From positions 154,088 through 218,087 of the forward strand of contig NZ_JACHHJ010000002.1 of the NCBI RefSeq assembly GCF_014207655.1: a DNA stretch of 64,000 nt, given 5' to 3'. Of the stretch, positions 25,318-33,022 are shown piece by piece. Under the pieces are notes generated by a model that was given only the letters and a program-made list of their open reading frames with translations, made no database searches and was not told the origin of the DNA. Within the stretch, counting starts at the first letter, position 1. Every line of letters begins with the position of its first letter. Origin of the DNA: Geomicrobium halophilum (GTDB taxonomy: Bacteria > Bacillota > Bacilli > Bacillales > Marinococcaceae). The translations under genes and the position numbers were made by a program.

Positions 25318-26599
25318 GTGTACAGAGTCCGAGCAAGCGGTATTAGGGGCGATTCTTTATGAACCTCCATTGATTCAGGTGTCGATGCTCCAACCTTCTC
25401 ATTTTGCAAGAGTTCATCATTCCTTGATTTTTAAAGCCATGCGAACGGTTGAAAAGGAAGGCGCAGAACCTGAGCTAGCTGCCGTTACAACAGGCTTAGG
25501 GGAATCTATCAATCAAACCGGCGGGATTCAATACCTGACACAGCTTGCGGGTTCCGTCGCAACGACGGCTACGTTTAACCATCATGAACGAAAAATCATC
25601 GAAGCTTATCGGCTCAGAGAGAGTCGAAAAGCAGCGATTCGATACGTGGAACAGCCGAACGATGCATCCCTTCAACGATTATCTCAGGAACTAACCGACC
25701 TTCAACGTTTGGGATATAGCAACCAAGAGAAACGGTTAAAGGAATGGTTATATGAGATATCGGATGATATGAGTGGTACACAAAGCGACAATCAGAACAG
25801 TTATAAGACGGGTTATGAACCTTTGGATCAAATGACCGGCGGGTTGCAACGGAAAGAATTGATCGTTGTTGCTGCCCGTCCCTCCATGGGGAAGACAGCC
25901 TTTGCCTTAAACTTGGGGTCTAACCACTGTAAAAACGAAGGCAGATGTCTGCTATTTAGCCTTGAGATGGGGTCTAAGCAATTATTACATCGGGTTATTT
26001 CGGCGGATGCCCACATCGACGGTCAAAAATGGAAGTTTCCTTCTCGTTTTTTTAGTGAAGAAGACTATGATCGTGCAACGACATCGATCGCTTCGCTATG
26101 GGATTGGAAGCTGAATATGTACGAGAATACATCTGTTATCAGTGACATTTGTTCCATTTCCCGGCAAACGGTGAGGGAAAACCCGGATGATGACTTGCTT
26201 ATCGTGATTGATTATTTACAAATGATCCATGCAGCCGGACGATTTGAACGGAAAGATTTAGAGGTAGGCGCCATTACACGTGAACTGAAACGTTTGGCGA
26301 CGGATCTCAATGTGCCTATCGTTATTTTATCGCAACTATCAAGGAACGTTGAAAACCGGCATAATAAACGCCCCGTGATGGCTGATCTGAGAGACTCTGG
26401 CAATATCGAGCAAGATGCTGATGTGATTGCTTTCTTATATCGCGAGGCATACTATGATCAAGAAGCCGATCAAAACCAGGTCGAAGTGGACGTTTCGAAA
26501 CAGAGAAATGGACCAACCGGAACGATAGAACTTGGCTTTATGAAAGAATGTGGGCGTTTCATTGATATCGACGGTAAGCATGAGAGGAATGTCGTATGA
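25301..26599 (+). CDS. DnaB-family replicative helicase
   Basis: A DnaB/G40P-type 5'-3' helicase of about 432 residues: N-terminal domain (ESEQAVLGAILYEPPLI, RVHHSLIFKAMRTV) and RecA-like motor with Walker A (ARPSMGKTAFAL, about residues 191-202), Walker B (LLIVIDYLQMI), LSQLSRNVENR and MADLRDSGNIEQDADVIAFL. I place the start at GTG 25301, with TTG 25310 as the alternative; both overlap the loader gene. It would drive strand unwinding when the element replicates as a circle. Confidence 0.92.
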   Translation: MIGLIECTESEQAVLGAILYEPPLIQVSMLQPSHFARVHHSLIFKAMRTVEKEGAEPELAAVTTGLGESINQTGGIQYLTQLAGSVATTATFNHHERKIIEAYRLRESRKAAIRYVEQPNDASLQRLSQELTDLQRLGYSNQEKRLKEWLYEISDDMSGTQSDNQNSYKTGYEPLDQMTGGLQRKELIVVAARPSMGKTAFALNLGSNHCKNEGRCLLFSLEMGSKQLLHRVISADAHIDGQKWKFPSRFFSEEDYDRATTSIASLWDWKLNMYENTSVISDICSISRQTVRENPDDDLLIVIDYLQMIHAAGRFERKDLEVGAITRELKRLATDLNVPIVILSQLSRNVENRHNKRPVMADLRDSGNIEQDADVIAFLYREAYYDQEADQNQVEVDVSKQRNGPTGTIELGFMKECGRFIDIDGKHERNVV

Positions 26600-26787
26600 A
26601 TCAATATCAATGTTTTGGTATGTTAATGAGCTACTATGAGACAGAAAAGGCAATTATCCCCCTCGAGGACCTAGAAAAAGGAGCCTCTTCAACGGAGTTA
26701 GTCCAGGGGTTGTATTTGTTCATCCATTATTTAAATGGTAAATATACGTCCGTAAATATAGATTCAAGTTCTTATGTCGAGGAATAA
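26596..26787 (+). CDS. Small unknown protein after helicase
   Basis: A 63-residue protein whose ATG overlaps the helicase stop (ATGA), indicating translational coupling. Sequence features: MNQYQCFGMLMSYYETEKAI, ELVQGLYLFIHYLNGKY. It has no recognised family, no signal peptide and no clear motif. The coupling and reading-frame quality support a real gene. Its role may lie with the replication cassette. Confidence 0.5.
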   Translation: MNQYQCFGMLMSYYETEKAIIPLEDLEKGASSTELVQGLYLFIHYLNGKYTSVNIDSSSYVEE

Positions 26788-26824
26788 ATGTCTGCCCATA
26801 ACTGCAATAGAATGGAGGTATAAC

Positions 26825-27247
26825 ATGAATAAATTGGAGATTCATGAAGCTCTTATGAATTATAAATGGATGATTAACGTTCTTGTCACAAAACGTCAAG
26901 AAATGACTGGTGCTAGTCAAGCGATGGTATCAAAATATGGCATAGAAGCGACCCTGCCATCTGATAGTAGTCCGTCTGACCCTGTATATAATGAAATGTT
27001 AAGGATTGAACGCTATGATAAAAATACGAAAAACTTGCAACGTAAAGTTTCATTTATCCAGCGCCATTCTGCAGGAATAATAGATATCAAAGATCAAATC
27101 ATTTTAGATGAATTATTAAATGGAAAAACATTGCGGAGAATTTCTAGGGAGCATCATCTATCGGTTGCAGCTGTCAAACGGCGAAAAGACCATATTATTG
27201 AAGAGATGCATTTGAATGCCGCAAGTGAACAATGTGTACAAACGTAA
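26825..27247 (+). CDS. HTH protein, phage ArpU/RinA-like type
   Basis: A 140-residue protein with an N-terminal helical part (LEIHEALMNYKWMINVLVTK) and a C-terminal sigma-region-4-like helix-turn-helix (LDELLNGKTLRRISREHHLS, VAAVKRRKDHIIEEM). Proteins of this build act as late-gene activators in Gram-positive phages; in the ICE it could turn on the transfer operon. ATG 26825 is preceded by GGAGGT at correct spacing. It is the last gene of the early block, before a 150-base gap. Confidence 0.65.
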   Translation: MNKLEIHEALMNYKWMINVLVTKRQEMTGASQAMVSKYGIEATLPSDSSPSDPVYNEMLRIERYDKNTKNLQRKVSFIQRHSAGIIDIKDQIILDELLNGKTLRRISREHHLSVAAVKRRKDHIIEEMHLNAASEQCVQT

Positions 27248-27433
27248 CAATGTAAACATCTGAAATTCTTTAGACAGATCAAAGAATAAATCTTTATAAT
27301 AAACGAAATACATTTATTTTTGAATCATTGAAAATCGTTCGTTGATGTTGTAGCATCTCCCTAACTCATCTTTCGAATGGGAATTATATTAGTTCTATAA
27401 TTGGACATTAACATTTTTGTCAGGAGGGATAGT

Positions 27434-27865
27434 ATCAAAAACAACAAAAGTTTCCTTTTCGGAGGAGCGATTAGTTTTTCCTTGTTACTAACAGGATGTG
27501 GGGAGAGTGCAGGGGTTGAATCGTTGGAACCGCAAGAAATGGAGGAGTATTTGGAAGAAAATGAGGAAGCTTTTGTCTTAACGACGCAAACCGAAGACGA
27601 GGAAGAACACCAAGAGGCCGTAAATATTGTTGACGAGAATATTGATAACATTTCTGTTAAAGAAATCAATGCTCAATCTGAACAGATGCTTGATAATGAT
27701 CTTTTGTTAGAGGATGTTGGCATTGATGGGCCGAGTGTATTCAATTCATTAAGTTATTATGAAAATGGAGACTTAGAAGAACGAATCTCGGTGAGTGAAG
27801 TCGATTATGATAGCGAAGATGCGTTAGCCTCAGAGATACAAAATTTTGATCATTCATTTGAATAA
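27434..27865 (+). CDS. Acidic lipoprotein with apparently non-standard start codon
   Basis: The protein has a clear lipoprotein signal (KNNKSFLFGGAISFSLLLTG with lipobox LLTGCG) followed by an acidic domain (SLEPQEMEEYLEENEEAFVL). The perfect ribosome site AGGAGGG (27422-27428) is six bases before ATC at 27434, exactly where the start codon of the signal peptide should be; no ATG, GTG or TTG lies there. The only in-frame standard start is TTG 27401, upstream of the ribosome site. Either ATC is used, or an ATG mutated and the gene is silenced. Function is unknown; surface exclusion is one possibility for an ICE lipoprotein. Confidence 0.55.
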   Translation: MKNNKSFLFGGAISFSLLLTGCGESAGVESLEPQEMEEYLEENEEAFVLTTQTEDEEEHQEAVNIVDENIDNISVKEINAQSEQMLDNDLLLEDVGIDGPSVFNSLSYYENGDLEERISVSEVDYDSEDALASEIQNFDHSFE

Positions 27866-27937
27866 TCATTTCATTAAGAGTGCAAGCAACAAACAACATA
27901 CATTCTTGTCCACTCATCGATGAAGAAGCTAATGAAG

Positions 27938-27967
27938 AGAACAGTCAAACAAGCTGTTCTTTTTTTA
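27938..27967 (+). terminator. Rho-independent terminator
   Basis: AGAACAG (27938-27944) pairs with CTGTTCT (27954-27960) around a 9-base loop and is followed by seven T residues. It ends the lipoprotein transcript before the conjugation operon. Confidence 0.8.
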
Positions 27968-28059
27968 TGCCATAAAAGGGGGTGATGTAGAGCATTCACA
28001 CACGAAGCGCAAGAGGGGCTTTTTTATGTCGGAAACACATTAGGAAAGGATGATGATGC

Positions 28060-28329
28060 ATGGCTTCGCAACGCGACGTTAAGCAATCAAAAGAGTTAGT
28101 ACAAACGCTGTTAGGCGTCAAGGGCGAAACGTACAACGATTGGCTACACACCCAACATCAGGCGTATATCAGCGAACACCAAGACTTGATCATGGAAGGT
28201 TTGCTCCATTACCAAGGCATTCAAGAAGAGAAAACATCGAAACAGCCGTCGGAGAAGAAAAATGTCGACAAAACGAAAACCGATGAGCACGCACATTCAT
28301 CATCCTTACAAGGGGAGGAAGAAGCATGA
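28060..28329 (+). CDS. Small unknown protein, first gene of transfer operon
   Basis: An 89-residue soluble protein (QSKELVQTLLGVKGETYNDW, LIMEGLLHYQGIQEEK) with a polar, charged C-terminus. It starts behind AAAGGATG and overlaps the VirB2-like gene by 4 bases (ATGA). No family is recognised. Its position at the head of the secretion genes suggests a regulatory or accessory role in transfer. Confidence 0.55.
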   Translation: MASQRDVKQSKELVQTLLGVKGETYNDWLHTQHQAYISEHQDLIMEGLLHYQGIQEEKTSKQPSEKKNVDKTKTDEHAHSSSLQGEEEA

Positions 28330-28601
28330 ATACAATGATTCAATGGGTGGAATCGATGATTATTATGGCGGCCATTGATAACATACAAAGCACGGGTGAA
28401 TCTATCTTATTGGGTATGCAAGTCGTGGGTGGTGTCGTGGCAGCGATCGCGATTGGGATTGGATCTTATTTCCTTATGGCTGGTGGCGCACGTGGACGCA
28501 TGATGTCGGTTGGTTGGTTTGTTGGAGCTGCTGGTGGCTTGGTCATGCTCCTGGGTGCACTCGCCTTTAGTCAGTGGATCGAGAGCACCATCACATTTTA
28601 A
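28326..28601 (+). CDS. VirB2/TrbC-like small membrane protein
   Basis: A 91-residue protein with two hydrophobic segments (SILLGMQVVGGVVAAIAIGI and VGWFVGAAGGLVMLLGALAF) joined by a short positively charged loop (GGARGRMMS), the topology of VirB2/TrbC pilin-like proteins of type IV secretion systems. In Gram-positive systems these probably form part of the membrane channel, not a long pilus. Its place just ahead of the other T4SS genes agrees. Identification rests on topology and position. Confidence 0.65.
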   Translation: MNTMIQWVESMIIMAAIDNIQSTGESILLGMQVVGGVVAAIAIGIGSYFLMAGGARGRMMSVGWFVGAAGGLVMLLGALAFSQWIESTITF

Positions 28602-28619
28602 ACAAGGAGGGAGAAAGCG

Positions 28620-29729
28620 ATGCAGGTATTATTTACGACACCCTTGGAGGAAGAGATTCCAGCCTTCCAATCCCTTTTCTTGACGGATGCTGTGCAACTG
28701 ACCAATGACATCGATCAACGCCTAAAAAAGCAAAACAAATCGCCGGTGGCGTTGGACTTTATGGTCCATGACGGGGAAGGTCAAAAACTGTATACCGGAA
28801 CCTATCATATCGGTTCGTCGTACGCGGCGAACCTGTATGAACATATGTGTTACCGGTTGATTGATCGGCGCATGCGAAGTGATGACGATAGCCAACAACG
28901 GGATCGATTGCTTCATCAACTCACCCGAGAGGCGCCGTCCGCGCTTCGCATTGATGTCATCGACCACTTGCGCCAGCAAGCAGAAGCGAATCAAACATGG
29001 TGGAGCCGACTAAGCCCCAAAGCGCAGATCTTGGGTGGTGCAGCCGCAGGCGTAACGCTTTTAGTTTTAGTCTTTGCCATCGGTATGGTGGCAGTGGTGA
29101 GTGACCAATCGAACGCGCTTGCCGCAATGCATAAATCGTTTGAAGAAGAACAACAAATGAATGAGATTTACACCGAAGCCATGGCCGGTGATCCGGATAC
29201 GGCGATCGATGTGCTTCAAGACAAAAGTGATCGTAGTGATCAAGAAACCGTCGTGCTTACCCACTTATTAATTGGGCAAGGCGCCTACGAGGACGCCATG
29301 CAGATGACCGATCAATCGGCTGAGTCTATCGCGAATGCCATCTTTGAGCAACAAGGCATTGAAGCACTCACAGAATTTCAAGAGAACCATGAAACGGCCG
29401 TTGGCCACTTTGAATTATCCTTTGAGGATGAACGCTTTGACGATGTGGCGGCTGTTGATGACGTGCCGATGAATGCAGAACGACAAGAAAAATTGGGCTA
29501 CGCCTACATGAAATCCGGCAATGTTGACGAAGCCAAGCAAATGGCCAGTGAGATAAGCAGTGAAAGCCTGAATGATCATATACAGACGTATGAATCATTA
29601 ACAGCCGATATTGATGATCGCCAAACACAGATCGACGAAGAAGCCGATGCAGACGATCCGGACGATGACCAAATCGAAGAATGGGAAGAAGAAATCGCAG
29701 ATTTGGAAACCCAAAGAGATGATTTATAG
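28620..29729 (+). CDS. Bitopic membrane protein of transfer operon, EssB/YukC-like architecture
   Basis: A 369-residue protein with a soluble N-terminal domain (1-130; LDFMVHDGEGQKLYTGTYHI), one membrane segment (about 138-162; GGAAAGVTLLVLVFAIGMVA) and a helical C-terminal domain with TPR-like pairs (AMAGDPDTAIDVLQDKSDR, IGQGAYEDAMQMTDQSAES, GYAYMKSGNVDEAKQMASEI), ending in an acidic coiled coil (EEWEEEIADLETQRDDL). The same order, folded N-domain, single span and TPR-like domain, is that of EssB/YukC in type VII secretion. I cannot prove homology. GGAGGGAG precedes the start. Confidence 0.6.
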   Translation: MQVLFTTPLEEEIPAFQSLFLTDAVQLTNDIDQRLKKQNKSPVALDFMVHDGEGQKLYTGTYHIGSSYAANLYEHMCYRLIDRRMRSDDDSQQRDRLLHQLTREAPSALRIDVIDHLRQQAEANQTWWSRLSPKAQILGGAAAGVTLLVLVFAIGMVAVVSDQSNALAAMHKSFEEEQQMNEIYTEAMAGDPDTAIDVLQDKSDRSDQETVVLTHLLIGQGAYEDAMQMTDQSAESIANAIFEQQGIEALTEFQENHETAVGHFELSFEDERFDDVAAVDDVPMNAERQEKLGYAYMKSGNVDEAKQMASEISSESLNDHIQTYESLTADIDDRQTQIDEEADADDPDDDQIEEWEEEIADLETQRDDL

Positions 29730-29743
29730 AAAGGGGTGGAAGG

Positions 29744-29986
29744 ATGAACCATCGGAGATGTTCAACCATTGCATTAACGGGCTATGATCGATATGGACTC
29801 AGCCGCATGTTTTTAGATGAGTTAGTGAGTTATATGAAAAACCATCAGTACCACGAGACAGAAGTGATCGGTAATACCATTGCTCACCTCTGGCATCATG
29901 AATCACAGGCGAAAGATAAATCTTGGACTAATGCGGCGCAATCGCTTGGGACAGCGATCGTTATGATCAGTGCCGAAGCCCATTGA
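29744..29986 (+). CDS. Fragment resembling VirD4 all-alpha domain, part 1
   Basis: An 80-residue frame whose second half aligns without gaps to the VirD4-like protein encoded just downstream. VIGNTIAHLWHHESQAKDK here matches TLCESLTHMLYYNPQVKDP there, and SWTNAAQSLGTAIVMISAE matches MWQNSAMSLVNAMILAVTE; about 15 of 46 positions are identical. That region of VirD4 is the all-alpha domain that recognises relaxase and DNA. It has a proper GAAAGGGGTGG ribosome site. It may be a decayed duplicate, or a small protein that copies the substrate-recognition domain. It overlaps the next frame by 17 bases. Confidence 0.55.
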   Translation: MNHRRCSTIALTGYDRYGLSRMFLDELVSYMKNHQYHETEVIGNTIAHLWHHESQAKDKSWTNAAQSLGTAIVMISAEAH

Positions 29987-30218
29987 ACTACCGAAAATCG
30001 CCCTGATAGCTCAAGTCATGGGCTTATGGCAGGACATGGTCTTTGAGCAAGGTAATCGTTTCCAGCAGATGTTTAACCAACTATCAACAGATCTTCCGGC
30101 TCGGGATCATTGGTTGGCGTCTTTGGGAACGGAAACCAATGAAACGGTTGTGCAAGCCACCCTTTTCACTGGTTGGGCGGGCATCCAGCAAATGCTTGCC
30201 TATAAGGACGAAACATAA
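29970..30218 (+). CDS. Fragment resembling VirD4 all-alpha domain, part 2
   Basis: An 82-residue frame starting at GTG 29970 without a ribosome site of its own. It appears to continue the VirD4-like match of the preceding frame: PKIALIAQVMGLW corresponds to DKITLYTVANMLS, and ASLGTETNETVVQATLFTGW to the stretch ending NTRSGIFTTAMAEL in the VirD4-like protein. So the two frames together look like one gene broken by a -1-type frameshift around 29960-29986, either by mutation or by ribosomal slippage. Alternatively, two coupled small proteins are made. Confidence 0.45.
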   Translation: MPKPIELPKIALIAQVMGLWQDMVFEQGNRFQQMFNQLSTDLPARDHWLASLGTETNETVVQATLFTGWAGIQQMLAYKDET

Positions 30219-30241
30219 GGAAAAGGAGGTTGGACCCTAGC

Positions 30242-32794
30242 ATGAAAGCAGTTCTAGCCAATAAATTTATGCTGATGCCTTTATGTATCGGTTTATTATT
30301 AGTAGTGCAGGTGATCGGCACTTTTTTATTAAATCTTGTACAAGAGGCGTTGAGGCTTTTACAAACGTTTCCGAACATCGAAGAACCCTTAACCTTAGAA
30401 TGGGATTATTTCACCACGTTTCAGATTACCGAACACCCTTGGTTTTATGGCATAACATCCGTTTTGGGATTGATGCTCGTTGGCATTACGATTTATAAAC
30501 TTACGAGTAACTTCGCATCCATTAGCCGCGATGAAAAAGGCTCCCAACGGTTTGCGACCAAGCAAGAAGTGGCCGAACAATATAAAAAGATTCCTGAGAA
30601 GGAAAAAAGCTATCCCGGTAAAGGCGGGGGCGTTATTGCGCACAAGGGACACGCTCATTTTATCGATGATGGAGCCGTTCATAACATGGTGATTGGCACC
30701 ACTCGTTCCGGGAAAGGGCAACTGTATGTGGACCCTACCATCGATGCATACGCAAGGGCTGAACAAAAACCAAGCATGATTATCAATGATATGAAGGGTG
30801 AACTTTTTGTTCGCTTCAAAGAGAGGTTAGAACAGCGCGGGTTTGACGTGTTGGCGCTCAATATGATGAATCCGATGCAAAGCATGAGTTATAATCCTTT
30901 GCAATTGATTAAAGACGCTTACAAGGAAGGCAATTATTCGGTGGCGGAAACCTTGTGTGAATCGCTTACGCACATGCTCTATTATAATCCGCAGGTCAAA
31001 GATCCCATGTGGCAAAATAGTGCGATGTCACTTGTGAACGCGATGATCTTGGCGGTGACCGAAGATTGCATAAAAAACAAGGAAGAAGATAAAATCACCC
31101 TTTATACCGTTGCGAACATGTTGTCTGAACTCGGATCGAAGGAATTGCCACATCCGTCGAATCCCAAGATCGCCGTCAACGCCTTGGATCAATATTTTCA
31201 GGATCTTCAACAGGATAGCGTGGCGAAAATGCAGTATGCGACGAGTAACTTTGCCAAAGGCAATACACGCTCGGGAATCTTTACGACAGCCATGGCAGAA
31301 CTTCGACGCTTCACCTTGAGCGAACAAGCGAAAATGACCGCGAAAAACTTCCTTGATTTGAAAAAGGTTGGTTTTGGCCAATCCATCGAAGGCAGGGGCG
31401 CCCCCTTTTCCAAAGTAACGGTAACGTTTCCGGACGGTACACAGGAAACGAACCAAACCGGCGAGGGAGGTTATTGGGTGGTCCATTTCCAAGGAACGCT
31501 CCGGGAAAACGATGCCTTGAGCGTTGAACATGATCCCAATCCTCTTTCAAAGCAAGCCTACAAAAAGCGAACGAAAGAACAAAAAGCAAAGATCCAAGAG
31601 GAACAGACACGCATCGAAGCAACGATAAATACGGTGAACAAGGAAACGGGCGAAACGTCACTGGAACAGGAAAACCATCCGGACGTCGGCATCACGGAGG
31701 TGGTGAGTTTCAATCGACCGGTGGCGCTGTTTATGATCACCCCGGATTATGATGATTCCACACATGTACTCCCATCCATGTTTGTGGATCAATTGTACTT
31801 CACGTTGGCAAAACACGCATCGATGGCGAAAGGGCAAACATGTCAGCGCGAAGTCGTTTTTATGCTCGATGAGTTTGGGCAAATGCCGGCGATATCAGGC
31901 ATGGGGTCAAAAATGACGGTGTCCCTAGGTCGAAACATTCGCTTTCATCTCGTCGTGCAGAGTTATGCGCAACTCAAAGACAAATATGGGGAAGACGTTC
32001 AAAACACCCTTCGCGGGAATTGCGGCAATCACATCTACATCATGACCGCCGACGTGGAGACAGCCAAACACTTCGCAGAAAAACTCGGCGATGAAACACG
32101 GGAAGTTGAAACTCGGTCCGGCACACCGTTTTCCCTAAAAAAAGCGAAAACCGATAACACGGAAGGTCGAAAACTTTTAGATGCGAATGAACTGATGGAA
32201 ATCAAGCAAGGGCATACGGTCGTTTCTCGAACGATGAAGCGTGAAACGCAAGATGGCAAGCAAAAGATTCGTCCGTTCCCCATCTATAATAAAGGCATGC
32301 CTTATGCCTATCAGTATTTAAACTTGGATGCCGAACGATCCATTACCGATGTGGAGGTAGACACGCCGCATCGACACATCCGATTGTCGGATCTTGTTAT
32401 GGATTTTTCCTTTTTAACAGGCGAAGCATCGCTGGATAATAACGAAGAAAGGAAAAAAGCCCCCGAAAGCAAAGAAACAAAGGGATCAACATCGCCGCAG
32501 AAGGATACAGCGAGGGAAGAAGGCTGGAAACAAACGCCTGTATCTGAGGTGTTAACCGGTTCTTTATGGACAATGGCGATGGATCGGATAGCTCCGTCGA
32601 TGGATGCGGATGAAGAAAAGATACAAACGATGTCGGTCAATGATTTTCTCCAAATAATAAAGATGCTAGGCGATTCAGACGAGGTGGATAAAAACACCTA
32701 TGCAGCGATTCGAAAAGCCATTGATCAGTACATTGAATCGTGGGAAGATAATGAGGAAACCCATAAAGATACCATCAAAGAAGCTGTCAGCTAA
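30242..32794 (+). CDS. VirD4/TraG-type conjugation coupling protein with inserted Ig-like domain
   Basis: The type IV coupling protein brings the relaxase-DNA complex to the secretion channel. The 850-residue protein has two N-terminal membrane segments (LCIGLLLVVQVIGTFLLNL and WFYGITSVLGLMLVGITIY), Walker A GTTRSGKG (about 153-160), the all-alpha domain (about 215-355) and Walker B VVFMLDEFGQMPA (about 538-550). Between them, residues about 378-432 read like a bacterial Ig-like domain (GRGAPFSKVTVTFPDGTQET, TGEGGYWVVHFQGTL), followed by a charged coiled segment. ATG 30242 is preferred over TTG 30230, which directly abuts the AAAGGAGG ribosome site. Confidence 0.93.
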   Translation: MKAVLANKFMLMPLCIGLLLVVQVIGTFLLNLVQEALRLLQTFPNIEEPLTLEWDYFTTFQITEHPWFYGITSVLGLMLVGITIYKLTSNFASISRDEKGSQRFATKQEVAEQYKKIPEKEKSYPGKGGGVIAHKGHAHFIDDGAVHNMVIGTTRSGKGQLYVDPTIDAYARAEQKPSMIINDMKGELFVRFKERLEQRGFDVLALNMMNPMQSMSYNPLQLIKDAYKEGNYSVAETLCESLTHMLYYNPQVKDPMWQNSAMSLVNAMILAVTEDCIKNKEEDKITLYTVANMLSELGSKELPHPSNPKIAVNALDQYFQDLQQDSVAKMQYATSNFAKGNTRSGIFTTAMAELRRFTLSEQAKMTAKNFLDLKKVGFGQSIEGRGAPFSKVTVTFPDGTQETNQTGEGGYWVVHFQGTLRENDALSVEHDPNPLSKQAYKKRTKEQKAKIQEEQTRIEATINTVNKETGETSLEQENHPDVGITEVVSFNRPVALFMITPDYDDSTHVLPSMFVDQLYFTLAKHASMAKGQTCQREVVFMLDEFGQMPAISGMGSKMTVSLGRNIRFHLVVQSYAQLKDKYGEDVQNTLRGNCGNHIYIMTADVETAKHFAEKLGDETREVETRSGTPFSLKKAKTDNTEGRKLLDANELMEIKQGHTVVSRTMKRETQDGKQKIRPFPIYNKGMPYAYQYLNLDAERSITDVEVDTPHRHIRLSDLVMDFSFLTGEASLDNNEERKKAPESKETKGSTSPQKDTAREEGWKQTPVSEVLTGSLWTMAMDRIAPSMDADEEKIQTMSVNDFLQIIKMLGDSDEVDKNTYAAIRKAIDQYIESWEDNEETHKDTIKEAVS

Positions 32795-32824
32795 TATAAG
32801 GAGGAACCGAAGAAACCGAACATT

Positions 32825-33001
32825 ATGAACATGATCCAACGTTATCGCGATCAGATCGAAGAAGGCGAGGTTATCACAATCGTTCTGCAAGACGCTGTTG
32901 TTACGCTACAACCGGGCCAAAATGAGGCGCCGGTGGACGCGCTTATTGAAAGCATCGACGAAAGGATCGATGTCACCCAGGAGATGTTTATGGAGGAATA
33001 A
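32825..33001 (+). CDS. Small acidic protein, 58 residues
   Basis: A short gene between the VirD4- and VirB6-like genes, starting ATG 32825, with TAAGGAGGA some 20 bases upstream. It encodes MNMIQRYRDQIEEGEVITIV, then VTLQPGQNEAPVDALIESID and RIDVTQEMFMEE. Codon usage agrees with its neighbours. No family is recognised. The spacing to the ribosome site is long, so the start is not certain; the ATG at 32831 is an alternative. Confidence 0.5.
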   Translation: MNMIQRYRDQIEEGEVITIVLQDAVVTLQPGQNEAPVDALIESIDERIDVTQEMFMEE

Positions 33002-33022
33002 CGGTAGGAAAGGAGGGAGACG

